Source: Synechocystis salina LEGE 00031
Lineage (GTDB): Bacteria; Cyanobacteriota; Cyanobacteriia; Cyanobacteriales; Microcystaceae
Length of the DNA stretch: 64,000 bases
Direction of reading: 5' to 3'
Assembly: GCF_015207985.1 (NCBI RefSeq)
Contig: NZ_JADEVV010000010.1
Location: forward strand, 23,593 to 87,592
The number at the start of each line of letters is the position of its first letter. Within the stretch, counting starts at the first letter, position 1. Of the stretch, positions 26,735 through 35,645 are shown in pieces. The notes beneath the pieces are model-generated. The model did not search any database. It saw only the letters and a program-made list of their open reading frames with translations, and had not been told where the DNA came from. Both the position numbers and the translations under genes were made by a program.

Positions 26735-27084
26735 AGAGTTTATATCGAAAATTTAATCAGTTAATTTGACCAAAAAAGAGAGAAATTTAAATAAATTTAA
26801 GTTGATCGTGTCAGCTATGGTATTCCTTGATATAAAATAGTTAAAAAATTTTCTAAAGTAACAAAAATTGCTGGAAATTTAGTCACCGAACAAATGTTTT
26901 CTCTATAATCTTTCAAAATTTTAATCAAAGAATCTAGAGAATGTTTAAAAAATTTAGAGCAATGAATTTATTTCTTTTAATACCCTAATAAAAGAGTATT
27001 TGACTCAAATTCTCCCATTGCCAAGGAAGGTTAGAAGGAATTTAACTCCGACAACTCAACTTCTCAAACAAAATCTTAAACGTT
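26735..27084. other. AT-rich noncoding gap
   Basis: 350 bp with very low GC between two minus-strand genes. It contains an imperfect inverted repeat (26899-26941), listed separately. Nothing else was recognised. Confidence 0.5.
26899..26941. repeat. Imperfect inverted repeat
   Basis: TTCTCTA and TAGAGAA form the base of a 43-bp hairpin. The arms extend inward with two mismatches through TCTTT/AAAGA. There is no T-run on either side, so it is unlikely to be a terminator. Confidence 0.5.
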
Positions 27085-27885
27085 TTACTTTGACCAGCCT
27101 TCCGAACGAAATATCGCTTCTGCTTCTTCAGTTTGCAGAAAATCAATAAATAGCTCCGCCCCTGGATCAGCCTTGGCGTTGGTGACAACATTTAAATCTC
27201 GGTAAATAACTCGATCAGGAGAAAGTTCAACCCATTCAGCTTCTTCGGGATGGTTAATGGGCCAATCTTTCCAGGTTATCCACGCGTCTGCGTTCATCTC
27301 TTTAAATGCTTGAAAGCTAGCGCCACTGCCCTTAGCAAAAGCAATAATATTGCGACGGAAAGCTTTGATATCATCAAGGGAACCTGTGCGACCGGCAATA
27401 TCTTCCCATACGCCAGTGCCTGAAGTGTTGTAAACACCCGCTCCTTCGGTGACAACAATTTTCATACCGGGACGGAGTAAATCATCAAAGCCCCTGATGT
27501 TTTTAGGATTACCTTTACGAACGGCAATCACCGATGTGGCCAGATAAATCGGTTCCACATCATTGCTATTGAATTCTTTATAGGTTTCCAAAAAGGCAGT
27601 CATTGATTGCTCCGAAGTGCCCCAAATTATGTCTGCATCACGCTGGGCATTCTGAGACCATTGACTTTCTGGTCCAAACTGCACATCCACAGGAATACCC
27701 GTTTTTGCAGTGAAGAGTTTACCGGCCCGGATAATGGCGGTGTGTGGTCCTCCGGCACCATATAGTCTAACGACGCCATCCTTTGGTTGATAGTCGCTAT
27801 CGGCGATCGGATTGGCAAATGTTGCGCCACGGAGCATACAAGCGAAAAATAATAACAATCCCAGGGAAGTTGTTTTCCGGTTCAT
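27085..27885 (-). CDS. AcfC-like extracellular substrate-binding protein
   Basis: A 266-residue exported protein. The signal peptide MNRKTTSLGLLLFFACMLRG ends near TFANP. The mature part is a type-2 binding fold like AcfC and molybdate/iron-type binding proteins: VVRLYGAGGPHTAIIRAGKLF, WSQNAQRDADIIWGTSEQSM, SVIAVRKGNPKNIRGFDDLL and VVTEGAGVYNTSGTGVWED (in parts). AcfC-like proteins bind small anions in the periplasm; the ligand here is not clear. It sits 350 bp upstream of the signal-less binding protein and 83 bp downstream of the cupin gene. No permease or ATPase gene is nearby. Confidence 0.8.
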   Translation of the reverse strand: MNRKTTSLGLLLFFACMLRGATFANPIADSDYQPKDGVVRLYGAGGPHTAIIRAGKLFTAKTGIPVDVQFGPESQWSQNAQRDADIIWGTSEQSMTAFLETYKEFNSNDVEPIYLATSVIAVRKGNPKNIRGFDDLLRPGMKIVVTEGAGVYNTSGTGVWEDIAGRTGSLDDIKAFRRNIIAFAKGSGASFQAFKEMNADAWITWKDWPINHPEEAEWVELSPDRVIYRDLNVVTNAKADPGAELFIDFLQTEEAEAIFRSEGWSK

Positions 27886-27968
27886 GGTAGTCGAATTATT
27901 CCGTAATTAATAATAAAAAGTGAAGCGAAATTGTATTTGAATTAACGTTGGTTTAGTGACGAGATTAA

Positions 27969-28673
27969 CTAAGGATTTTTATTGATCATAATCAATAGAT
28001 CATGATCAGTATTGCCCTTTGGTAGATCATAGCCAAGAATTGACTCCATTAAAGGATTATTAATGGCGACCATCGAATCTAGAACTTCAAAAGTTTTGAA
28101 ATTTGCCGGAAATAAGAAAATGAAAGTGGCTGTTTCATTACCAACGGTTTCAGACCAATGGGTCCAGCCTGAAGGAATAAAAACGAGATTGCCTGATTCT
28201 AAATTTTGCTCAAATACTTTGCCTTTAGGATCAATCAAAACTGTTTTTGCCTTACCTGAGATCAAAATTTGTTCTTCCCAAGTGTCATGCCAATGGGGGG
28301 TGCGAGCCGCACCTGGCTTTATTTCCACCCTAGCAGTGTCATTTTCAGCAACGGGAAAGTTCTTTTTTCTACAGTAGGAAATAGTTCCGGCTTTGTATTT
28401 ATAAACTTCCACTTCTCTTGGTTCACAGATAAACTGAGTTTCACCCATTTCCCTGGCCATAGGATTGTTAGCTAATTGTGTCCCATCTTCAATCTTGATT
28501 GGCGCTATTTTTGGGGCTTCTAATCCAGTTGCTACTTTGTTATTTTCCTTGGTGCTCTGACTTAAGACAGGATTAGAGGAAAAAATTATTTGAATTAACA
28601 AAAATAAAGCTAATGAAATAACTACTATCCAGGGAAAGCTTTTTTTATTGACGAGATTAATTTTTATTTTCAC
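27969..28673 (-). CDS. Cupin-domain protein, membrane-anchored
   Basis: A 234-residue protein with an N-terminal hydrophobic anchor (FPWIVVISLALFLLIQIIF) ending near LSQS. A cupin beta-barrel follows: AAR-TPHWHDTWEEQILISG carries the conserved His-x-His and Glu metal ligands (about residues 130-140), then GNLVFIPSGWTHWSETVG supplies the second cupin motif with its late His. Such proteins bind a metal and act as dioxygenase, isomerase or sensor. I start at the GTG at 28673; a TTG at 28679 is in frame. It lies at the start of the AT-rich minus-strand group and may be transcribed with the AcfC-like gene. Confidence 0.78.
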   Translation of the reverse strand: MKIKINLVNKKSFPWIVVISLALFLLIQIIFSSNPVLSQSTKENNKVATGLEAPKIAPIKIEDGTQLANNPMAREMGETQFICEPREVEVYKYKAGTISYCRKKNFPVAENDTARVEIKPGAARTPHWHDTWEEQILISGKAKTVLIDPKGKVFEQNLESGNLVFIPSGWTHWSETVGNETATFIFLFPANFKTFEVLDSMVAINNPLMESILGYDLPKGNTDHDLLIMINKNP

Positions 28674-29003
28674 AATCAACTATGGAGTAAATTTTAGACC
28701 AGACAAAAACCATAGATATGTCGTCATTAGCTCTCTGGGTAAGATGATTTCATGCACAGTTGTTTTAAACCATAGTTTTTTGTGGCGGCCATTGTCTTAA
28801 GTTGTCAACTACGGCGGAGTGGACGGTGACATGGCGGAGAAAAAGGGCAATTAACCTCGTTTTAGGGAGTTAAAAGTCCTTGATCCGAATACTATGCCAA
28901 TTATCGCAGCAATTGACCCAATATATTGATTCAGTCAGGGTAAACAAAGTTTACACGCCCACAGTGGCTATTTTTCCAAGGGCAGTATACTGGGGATTAA
29001 TTT
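28674..29003. other. Noncoding divergent region
   Basis: 330 bp between the cupin gene and the plus-strand secreted-protein gene. It must hold both promoters. I see no recognised RNA or repeat here. Confidence 0.45.
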
Positions 29004-29474
29004 TTGAAAAACAGCAAGGTCATGTCATTATTCCCCATTTTTACCGCCCTATTGAGCATTTCGCCCACCGCCATTGAACAAGCTCCTGTCATTTTTGAGA
29101 CCCGACCTTTTATTGTCAGCCAGGCCAATGCGGCGGATATTTTAGTAAAGCTCCCCAGGCCCCAGGGCAGTCCGAACAATGTGGGTAGTATGTTTATGGC
29201 CAATGCCTATGGACAACAGGGATTAAATTTCCAAACTAAAGATAAACCAGCCCCCACGGTTAAGTTCTACCAAGATGCCCTCACTAAACTGGGTTATGAG
29301 GAAAGAACCATTAATGCTACCCAGGGAGACTGGGGCTTTAGCATTGTGTTTGATACCCCCGCCGGGCTAACTTTGACCCCAAAAGATGCGGAAAAATCAG
29401 TAGTGCTGGTCATTCAGGGAACGATGCTTGGCCCTGACACCATCAACCTTAATCTGCGGTTTGAAGAAATTTAA
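29004..29474 (+). CDS. Hypothetical secreted protein
   Basis: A 156-residue protein I do not recognise. It has a basic, hydrophobic N-terminus (MKNSKVMSLFPIFTALLSISPTA) typical of a signal peptide; the mature region ADILVKLPRPQGSPNNVGSM to the end (TMLGPDTINLNLRFEEI) looks like a small beta-rich domain with the phrase KFYQDALTKLGYEERTINATQGDWGFSIVF. The start is TTG at 29004, chosen because it supplies the basic n-region; ATG at 29022 is the alternative. It converges tightly (5 bp) with the ferredoxin gene. Function unknown. Confidence 0.65.
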   Translation: MKNSKVMSLFPIFTALLSISPTAIEQAPVIFETRPFIVSQANAADILVKLPRPQGSPNNVGSMFMANAYGQQGLNFQTKDKPAPTVKFYQDALTKLGYEERTINATQGDWGFSIVFDTPAGLTLTPKDAEKSVVLVIQGTMLGPDTINLNLRFEEI

Positions 29475-29479
29475 GTGGA

Positions 29480-29719
29480 TTACCAAGTGGGGTCATCATA
29501 GAGATTGATCTCTAATTCGTTTACCCCCACTGGTACCGCACTGATGCAAGCGCAAATGGGAGTGCCGTCCCCCAATTCCACCTCACAGGCATGGCAGGAA
29601 CCCATCAAGCATCCGGTGGGGATGAAAATTCCAGCCCTTTCTGCCACATCTAAAATAGGTTCCCCTGCCCTGGCCATCACAGTCACATCATCAGGTAGAA
29701 AGCGTATCGTTACTGCCAT
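29480..29719 (-). CDS. Small [2Fe-2S] ferredoxin
   Basis: A 79-residue ferredoxin. Three cluster ligands follow the plant-type spacing C-x4-C-x2-C (CLMGSCHAC, from residue 37). The fourth is in PICACISAVP only about 10-12 residues later, instead of about 29 as in photosynthetic ferredoxin, because the loop and helix between are missing. It should carry electrons to an unknown partner. Its start overlaps the 3' end of the amidohydrolase gene by 29 bp, so the two are translationally coupled and the ferredoxin may serve that enzyme or cobQ-linked chemistry. Confidence 0.88.
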   Translation of the reverse strand: MAVTIRFLPDDVTVMARAGEPILDVAERAGIFIPTGCLMGSCHACEVELGDGTPICACISAVPVGVNELEINLYDDPTW

Positions 29720-30737
29720 TGGTAATTCCTAATCTAAATAGTTTTTCAGCATTTGTTTGGTAGATTTTGTGTCTTTCCTGATCAGAAATTGGTGCATTAT
29801 CCAAGAAAGAAACAGCTTCTTCAACCGACTCATATGGATAATCGGCGGCGAAGAGTACGGCATCGGCTCCCAGTACGTCTAGCACATGACGCAGAGCAGG
29901 TGGGGAACAAACCCCACTGGTGGTGATGACAAAATGATCTTTGAAGTATTCGCTAGGCAGACGAGGCATTTTAGGCACTGCGCCAATTTCTACCTGCAGT
30001 GAATAACGGTTATCTATCCTTTGTAACCAGTACGGTAATCCTTCCCCCATATGGCCCAAAATAATTTTTAATTTCGGGAACTGATCAAATACGCCGCCCA
30101 TAATGAGGCGCAAACCGTGGGTTGCAGTTTCAACGGTAAATCCCCAGCCCGCAAAATAGAGTCCATAGTCCAGGAAGGGAGAAATCATCTCTGGAGAAGG
30201 GGTGCGAGGATGAAGATAAATGGGGGCATTGTTGGCTTCGGCAGCGGCAAAAATTTCCCAATAATTCTTGTCATCGAGATATTTTCCGCCAGTGTGGGAA
30301 TTAATTAATACACCGCACAACCCAAGTTTCTGTATAGCTCGCTCAATTTCCATTGCGGCGGCTTGGGGGCATTGGGGGGCCACTGCTGCTAGTCCGGCAA
30401 AACGATCAGGATAATTTTTGACAGCTTCACTTAACTGATCATTAGCCTGACGGGCAAGGGTTATGGCCAACTCAGGCTCAAATACCTGTACACCTGGGGA
30501 AGTAATGGAAATAACTTGTATATCAATGCCAGTGGCATCCATATAAGCAATGCGTCCAGCGCCGAGGTGTATTAGCCGCTCGTGGATAATTCTTGTGCCA
30601 GGACTGTTCGCTAGAATCGTTTCGCCCATTTTGCGAAAACCCGGTTCGTTCTTTGCCCCCTTGGCAAGAACCTTAGTCCACTCGTCAGCAATCTCCTGGG
30701 TGACAAAAGCCTCTTCTACAGCAATTCGTTTCATCAT
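29691..30737 (-). CDS. Amidohydrolase-2 family protein (ACMSD/resorcylate-decarboxylase-like)
   Basis: A 348-residue TIM-barrel metalloenzyme. It matches the decarboxylase branch of the amidohydrolase superfamily: N-terminal IAVEEAFVTQE with a metal-binding Glu, GIDIQVISITSPG, the His in PIYLHPR, HMGEGLPYWLQRID and the Asp in LFAADYPYES. The family includes gamma-resorcylate, dihydroxybenzoate and ACMS decarboxylases, so an aromatic acid is the likely substrate class, but it is not determined. Its ATG overlaps the cobQ stop as ATGA and its end overlaps the ferredoxin start. An unusual cobQ-amidohydrolase-ferredoxin operon is indicated. Confidence 0.87.
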   Translation of the reverse strand: MMKRIAVEEAFVTQEIADEWTKVLAKGAKNEPGFRKMGETILANSPGTRIIHERLIHLGAGRIAYMDATGIDIQVISITSPGVQVFEPELAITLARQANDQLSEAVKNYPDRFAGLAAVAPQCPQAAAMEIERAIQKLGLCGVLINSHTGGKYLDDKNYWEIFAAAEANNAPIYLHPRTPSPEMISPFLDYGLYFAGWGFTVETATHGLRLIMGGVFDQFPKLKIILGHMGEGLPYWLQRIDNRYSLQVEIGAVPKMPRLPSEYFKDHFVITTSGVCSPPALRHVLDVLGADAVLFAADYPYESVEEAVSFLDNAPISDQERHKIYQTNAEKLFRLGITNGSNDTLST

Positions 30738-32251
30738 CCTAAAAAACTATTAACTAAAGTGTCTGAATTTTCCCCTGGGAATGACGGCAAAATCGGATTG
30801 AGGTTGACATGGGTTTCGACAAAATCCGCTAATGAATTTAACATAGCTTCCCGTTGTTCTTGATAATTGCCAATGGCAGTTGGTAATGGTCCCAAGCCCC
30901 GTCGTTGCCGTAGATTATTTAACCAACACCGTCGCCAGGTACCGTTATCGAATAGGCCGTGGAGGTAGCAGCCCCAGAGGTTTTGTTGCCCATTAACCAT
31001 GCCCAGCTCTTCTTGGTCAAACAGGGGCAGAAAGTCTTGGCTGTGCTCCGATCGCCGACTGATGCCCTGGTGGATTTCGTAGCCAGTGACCCTTAAACCT
31101 GGTTGGGGAGCGTAGCTGATGGTTTCCTGTTGGCGGGTAATTTTTTCTTGGGTGATGACGGTGGTCAGGGGGAAGAGCCCCAACCCTTGGCAGTTAGTGA
31201 GACTGCCTTCGATATTTTCTGGATCGGCAATGGTTTGCCCCAGCATTTGATAGCCGCCGCAAATGCCCATCACAGTGCCACCGGCTTGGACGTAGGCCAT
31301 AATTTGCTGACTCATGCCACTGTTTTGTAACGCTTGCAAATCGGCGATCGTGGTTTTACTGCCGGGAATAATTACGGCGTCGGGGTTGCCCAACTGTTTT
31401 TCTAGGGGAAGATAATCGACATAAACACCGGATTCTGCCTCCAACGGCTCAAAATCGGTGAAGTTGGCGATGCGGGGCAAGCGGAGTACTACTATGCGAA
31501 TATCTTCTGGGCTGGGGCGACCACTTCTTTCCAGTAAATCGAGGGAATCCTCCGCTGAGAAAAGATTTTGCCCATAGGGAATGACTCCTAACACGGGAAT
31601 ACCTGTATATTCTTCTAGCCAAGTAATGCCACTGTCTAAGAGGGAACGCTGGCCGCGAAATTTATTGATGACGATGCCTTTGATTAATTTTCTTTCCTCT
31701 GGTTCTAGCAGTTGCAAAGTCCCCACTACATGGGCAAACACACCGCCCCGGTCAATGTCGGCAATAAGAATGGTGGCGGCCTGGAGATGCTTGGCCACCC
31801 GCATATTGGTTAAGTCCCGGTGTTTAAGGTTAATTTCCGCTGGACTGCCGGCCCCTTCACACACCACGACGTCAAAATCCTGGGCTAAAATTTCCAACGA
31901 ATCGGCGATCGCCTGCCAGCCCCGGTCAAAGTAATTTTGGTAATATTCCTGGGCCCTGGTTGTGCCTACGGCCTTACCCAATATGATCACCTGGGAAGTC
32001 ATATCCCCCTGGGGTTTGAGCAAAATGGGATTCATGGCCACCCTGGGAACAGTCCCGGCGGCCCAGGCTTGCACTGCTTGGGCGTGGCCCATTTCCCCGC
32101 CATCAACGGTGACAAAGGCATTGAGGGCCATATTTTGTCCTTTAAAGGGGGTGACCCGATAACCCCGACGATGGAGCAGACGACACAGACCGGTGGTTAA
32201 AAAGGATTTCCCGGCATGGGACGTGGTACCAACCACCATAATTGCTTTCAT
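30734..32251 (-). CDS. cobQ: Cobyric acid synthase
   Basis: A 505-residue amidotransferase of late cobalamin synthesis that amidates four carboxylates of adenosyl-cobyrinic a,c-diamide. N-terminal synthase motifs are MVVGTTSHAGKSFLTTGLCR (P-loop-like), FKGQNMALNAFVT and VVCEGAGSPAEINL. The C-terminal class-I glutaminase contains VMGICGGYQMLGQ with the catalytic Cys and a terminal GCYLHGLFDN. I start at ATG 32251, with a TTG two codons upstream possible. The stop overlaps the next gene's ATG. Confidence 0.95.
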   Translation of the reverse strand: MKAIMVVGTTSHAGKSFLTTGLCRLLHRRGYRVTPFKGQNMALNAFVTVDGGEMGHAQAVQAWAAGTVPRVAMNPILLKPQGDMTSQVIILGKAVGTTRAQEYYQNYFDRGWQAIADSLEILAQDFDVVVCEGAGSPAEINLKHRDLTNMRVAKHLQAATILIADIDRGGVFAHVVGTLQLLEPEERKLIKGIVINKFRGQRSLLDSGITWLEEYTGIPVLGVIPYGQNLFSAEDSLDLLERSGRPSPEDIRIVVLRLPRIANFTDFEPLEAESGVYVDYLPLEKQLGNPDAVIIPGSKTTIADLQALQNSGMSQQIMAYVQAGGTVMGICGGYQMLGQTIADPENIEGSLTNCQGLGLFPLTTVITQEKITRQQETISYAPQPGLRVTGYEIHQGISRRSEHSQDFLPLFDQEELGMVNGQQNLWGCYLHGLFDNGTWRRCWLNNLRQRRGLGPLPTAIGNYQEQREAMLNSLADFVETHVNLNPILPSFPGENSDTLVNSFLG

Positions 32252-32468
32252 AGCCAAATTTTGCTGAGGTCTGATGAGGGATTAACCGGAGTATGCCAAC
32301 TCTGGTGGGAATTCCATTGTATTATCCCCCTCTCGGTCATCCGTTGTTACACCCAGCGTTTTGGCTTTGTGTTGTTATGGCTGAGTTTATGTTTGAAAAA
32401 TCCCCATTGCCATGGCATTCAGGTTTGGGAATCACAACTTCAATAACGGGTCATTGGAGTCTGTCCCA

Positions 32469-32705
32469 TCAGGCAAAAGATGGTTCGAGTTCCAATTCAC
32501 AAGCTTTAACCTGCTGGCGTGACACAATCCGCATTTGGTGGGGATAGCGTGGCCTTGGATCCCCCACTAGCCAAATGGGTGGGACCATACTGGTTTCGTA
32601 ACAGTCAATTTGATATAAAACCCCCGGTTCGGATTTGAGTTCTACTATTGTCCCCGGCAAATACTCAAACATTTCATCCCAGTCAATGGGAGATGTGGTA
32701 TTCAT
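32469..32705 (-). CDS. Conserved hypothetical small protein
   Basis: A 78-residue soluble protein from ATG 32705, which has a good GGAGG ribosome site about seven bases upstream; a longer in-frame reading is ruled out by this site. The sequence MNTTSPIDWDEMFEYLPGTI and LKSEPGVLYQIDCYETSMVPP suggests a small beta-barrel-like fold, and WLVGDPRPRYPHQMRIV follows. I do not recognise a family. It is an isolated gene between cobQ and comEC. Confidence 0.6.
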   Translation of the reverse strand: MNTTSPIDWDEMFEYLPGTIVELKSEPGVLYQIDCYETSMVPPIWLVGDPRPRYPHQMRIVSRQQVKACELELEPSFA

Positions 32706-33077
32706 CAGCGGTCCTCCATATTGCTCAAAAGGTTTTATGCCTCTCCGACTTAGGAACGGTTGGGAAGAAACGGTGTTGGGTTCTAGACCCTGTGGCCACA
32801 AGGGTGACAAAATGCCAGGCAATTTCCCCAGGATTCTTGTTACCAAGCAAAGTCGAGAAGAATAAAATGAATAAATTCTGTATCGACTTTAACAAAATCG
32901 AGCAATATTGGCATAAAGCACGGAGCTAAGTTCACAAATCGTGACATTGGGAAGTAAGGACGATGGAATGGGTCAGGCAACAACATTGACTGGCTTGGGC
33001 TTTTCATTCCAAAAGAGGGAAATAGCGGCGATCGCCGGGATTAGTAGAAGGAAAGTTGACTTTTCTCAAAGCATAGT
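32706..33077. other. Noncoding gap upstream of the small protein
   Basis: 370 bp between two minus-strand genes. One HIP1 octamer lies at about 33028. No gene, RNA or terminator was recognised. Confidence 0.4.
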
Positions 33078-35207
33078 TCACAAATCAAGGGCAGAGTTAA
33101 AGCCCTGACGGGGATTCCATTGGATAGCGCCCGGTCCGGTTACCCACAATTGACCCCGGTATTTTGCCACTGTTTGCCTCAAATCTTTGCTGACATAGGG
33201 CGCAATGGCGATCGCCGTGGGAGGTCGTAAACTATCCAGCCAAATGTAGGGAAAAAACTGGCCAACCCAGATGATGGTTTGGGGTCGTTGATCCAGCGGT
33301 AATTGCAATGGAGCTTGGTTGGTTGGGGGCACTTGCAGAAAAATCCACCAGCGTTGTTGACCAAATTCCAGTTGCAAAATTGCTGGGTTGATTTCTACCC
33401 AACTTAGATGGGGGCAGGAAGGCGGCAGCGGTTGACCGACCATGGCGGGAGTTATGGTTAATTGACAATCAACTTGGCTAATTCCTTTTTGGGCCAGGAA
33501 AGGAGCCAGTAATCTGGCCGTGGACTGATCTTCCGCTTGGGTGATGGTTGTGACCGTGCCGGGGGCCTGGGTCACAATGACAGGAAATTTTTTACTAGCA
33601 AAAATGGTCAACTCCACCCTAGTTTGCAGGGCAAAAATGAGGGGCAAAATGATTATTGCGAGCAAAAATACCGTAACCCAGCCCCAACGCCGTCGCCACC
33701 AGGGAAAGGCCCAGATCAAACCAAAAGCAGCGTAGATTATGACCACTTGTCCCAGCCCCACTTCCCCCACCGCCACCGTGGGCAATTGTTGAAATTGAGC
33801 GGCGATCGCCATTAACCAACGGGCGGGGAAAGCTAGCAACCAAGCAGTGGCACTACCCAGGGGCGGAAAAATGAGGGCGAACAGAGCACTGATCATTCCT
33901 CCCAAGCTTAACAGGGCCAGCAAGGGCGTGATCAGAATATTCAGGGGTAAGGCAGCGGGGATAAAATAGCCAAACTGTTGCAAAAGAATGGGCGTAGTCC
34001 AAATACTGGCCGCTAGGGGCACCGCTATCACCGCGGCAATTTTTCCCGGCAAAAAGTCCAGCCGTTGTTGCAAAGCCGGCACCATCACCACAATGCCCAA
34101 AGTGGCCAAAAAACTGAGTTGAAAACCCAAAGCTTGGCTCCAGATGGGATTAACCAATAGCATCCCTGTGGCAATGAGCAACAATGCCCCCACAGTGTTT
34201 AATTTTTGGCCGCTGGCTAGGGCCGCCATCACCCCCACCCAGAGCAAACTAGCTCGGATCACTGATGGTTCCAGCCCCGTTAAACCCAGATAAAATGCCA
34301 AGGTAATCAACCCAACGGCGATCGCTAATTTGGAACTGACACCGGCCTTTCTGCCCAGGAGTAATACGGTGCCCACCAGCAGGGAAACTTGATAGCCAGA
34401 AGCGGCCAGGAAATGGGAAAGCCCCACCGCTTGGAAAAGATTGCGTAATTCCGTGGGCAAATTAACCGCTTTCGCTCCCAGCACAATAGAACTAATCAGC
34501 AAGCCGGGCCATTTTCCTTGCCCTTGGGCTGGTAACCAGGCGGTCTGGGCATTGACAATCCTTTGCCGTAGGGGATTGAGACCACAAAACTTTTCCCCCA
34601 CCAGCGTCGCCGTTTCCCCCCTTAACCCAGCAAAAATACCCTGACGGGCCAGATATTGGGCAAAATTAAACGCCTCTGGATTCTGGGGAGCACTGGGACG
34701 GTATAGCAAACCGGTGACTCGTATTTGCTGACATTGTTGCCAGGGTTTTTCCGCCATGGGTAGGGTCAGGTACACGGTGCCAGAACGGGGCCGGAATTCT
34801 TGTTCCGGTGGTCGTTGCCACTGCTCTATCTGGAGCCAAAATTGTTGTTGACCTGGGGCATTTTCCCTACCCCCCGCTGTTAAAGTGCCGATCGCCGTGA
34901 TGGTCTGAAAACTTTTGGCCGGAGGATCTAGCAGACGGCTAATGTCATTCACCCCCGGCTGGGGAGTGCGCCAAAGGGCGTAATAACTGGCCAGCAAAGC
35001 AATCATGCCCGCCAGCAACCACTGCCATCTAGTCGGCCCCCGTCGCCAAACTAGGGGCATAAACATAACGGTGATCGCCGTAGCCAGAAACCACAACACC
35101 GCTAGGGCAGCCCCCTTCTGGAGATTAAACCAGTCCACATCTAGCCCTGCCCCCAATAATCCGAGCATAAAACTGAGACAAATCAGGACCAGGGGATGGA
35201 AACACAT
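33078..35207 (-). CDS. comEC: ComEC/Rec2 DNA-uptake channel protein
   Basis: A 709-residue polytopic membrane protein. The N-terminus has two to three helices (MCFHPLVLICLSFMLGLLGAG onward), followed by a periplasmic OB-like region, and the Competence domain core with LSHFLAASGYQVSLLVGTVLLLG and a series of helices at about residues 265-540. The C-terminal part is poorly conserved relative to the metallo-beta-lactamase domain of Gram-positive ComEC, with no HxHxDH motif visible. It forms the inner-membrane channel for transforming DNA; Synechocystis is naturally competent. Confidence 0.92.
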   Translation of the reverse strand: MCFHPLVLICLSFMLGLLGAGLDVDWFNLQKGAALAVLWFLATAITVMFMPLVWRRGPTRWQWLLAGMIALLASYYALWRTPQPGVNDISRLLDPPAKSFQTITAIGTLTAGGRENAPGQQQFWLQIEQWQRPPEQEFRPRSGTVYLTLPMAEKPWQQCQQIRVTGLLYRPSAPQNPEAFNFAQYLARQGIFAGLRGETATLVGEKFCGLNPLRQRIVNAQTAWLPAQGQGKWPGLLISSIVLGAKAVNLPTELRNLFQAVGLSHFLAASGYQVSLLVGTVLLLGRKAGVSSKLAIAVGLITLAFYLGLTGLEPSVIRASLLWVGVMAALASGQKLNTVGALLLIATGMLLVNPIWSQALGFQLSFLATLGIVVMVPALQQRLDFLPGKIAAVIAVPLAASIWTTPILLQQFGYFIPAALPLNILITPLLALLSLGGMISALFALIFPPLGSATAWLLAFPARWLMAIAAQFQQLPTVAVGEVGLGQVVIIYAAFGLIWAFPWWRRRWGWVTVFLLAIIILPLIFALQTRVELTIFASKKFPVIVTQAPGTVTTITQAEDQSTARLLAPFLAQKGISQVDCQLTITPAMVGQPLPPSCPHLSWVEINPAILQLEFGQQRWWIFLQVPPTNQAPLQLPLDQRPQTIIWVGQFFPYIWLDSLRPPTAIAIAPYVSKDLRQTVAKYRGQLWVTGPGAIQWNPRQGFNSALDL

Positions 35208-35422
35208 CAGTTTAACTCCATGTCAATTTTTCCAAAATCTTCCTGACGAGGGGAAGCAAAGGGAAACAATTTTTACAGCGGTTACGATATCTAAGGGGCA
35301 CAGCAAAACCTTTGCCGAATAAGCGTTATGACTGTTTTTTTTGTGTCAGGTTGATTCGGAATTTGCCGTATGCCTGTTTGTACAGTCTTGTTTTGCCCCC
35401 TAAATCTCCTCACTAAAGCTCC

Positions 35423-35498
35423 GGCAATACTGGGGGACTTTGCGTCTGTTTCCCCCCAAATTTGGGGGGTGGGGGGTCAGGGGGGCTTTTCAAACACG
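35423..35498 (-). repeat. Dispersed GC-rich repeat, copy 2
   Basis: Reverse-complement copy of the element at 6971-7040. Its core CCCCCCAAATTTGGGGGG is a perfect 18-bp palindrome. The flanking GTTTGAAAAGCCCCCC and GGGAAAC match copy 1. It differs by an extra CCCCCCA unit. Confidence 0.7.
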
Positions 35499-35540
35499 TT
35501 CTTAGGAAATTGGCATCCGTACTAAAGCATAGCAGTCCGC

Positions 35541-35575
35541 AAAAAAATAATCCCCTCCCGGAGAAGGGGAAGGGA
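35541..35575 (-). terminator. Intrinsic terminator of the rpoB-rpoC2 unit
   Basis: On the minus strand ATCCCTTCCC and GGGAGGGGAT pair over ten base pairs around a short loop, followed by TATTTTTTT. It lies about 70 bp after the rpoC2 stop. Confidence 0.85.
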
Positions 35576-35645
35576 TACTAATTAGCTAGAAAGATAAAGA
35601 TGGGGATGCTAAACGTTTTTAAGCTCAAAGAATCAGGGATTATCC

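Larger units (their letters stand above)
35208..35645. other. Noncoding gap comEC-rpoC2
   Basis: 438 bp separating two minus-strand genes. It holds copy 2 of the dispersed repeat (35423-35498) and the rpoC2 terminator (35541-35575). The comEC promoter should lie in the part next to 35208. Confidence 0.6.

Noticed and set aside
32930..33086. 12-bp direct repeat AGTTCACAAATC
   Set aside because: Only the part TTCACAAATC with a short flank repeats, one copy is in comEC coding sequence, and nothing else marks an att site.
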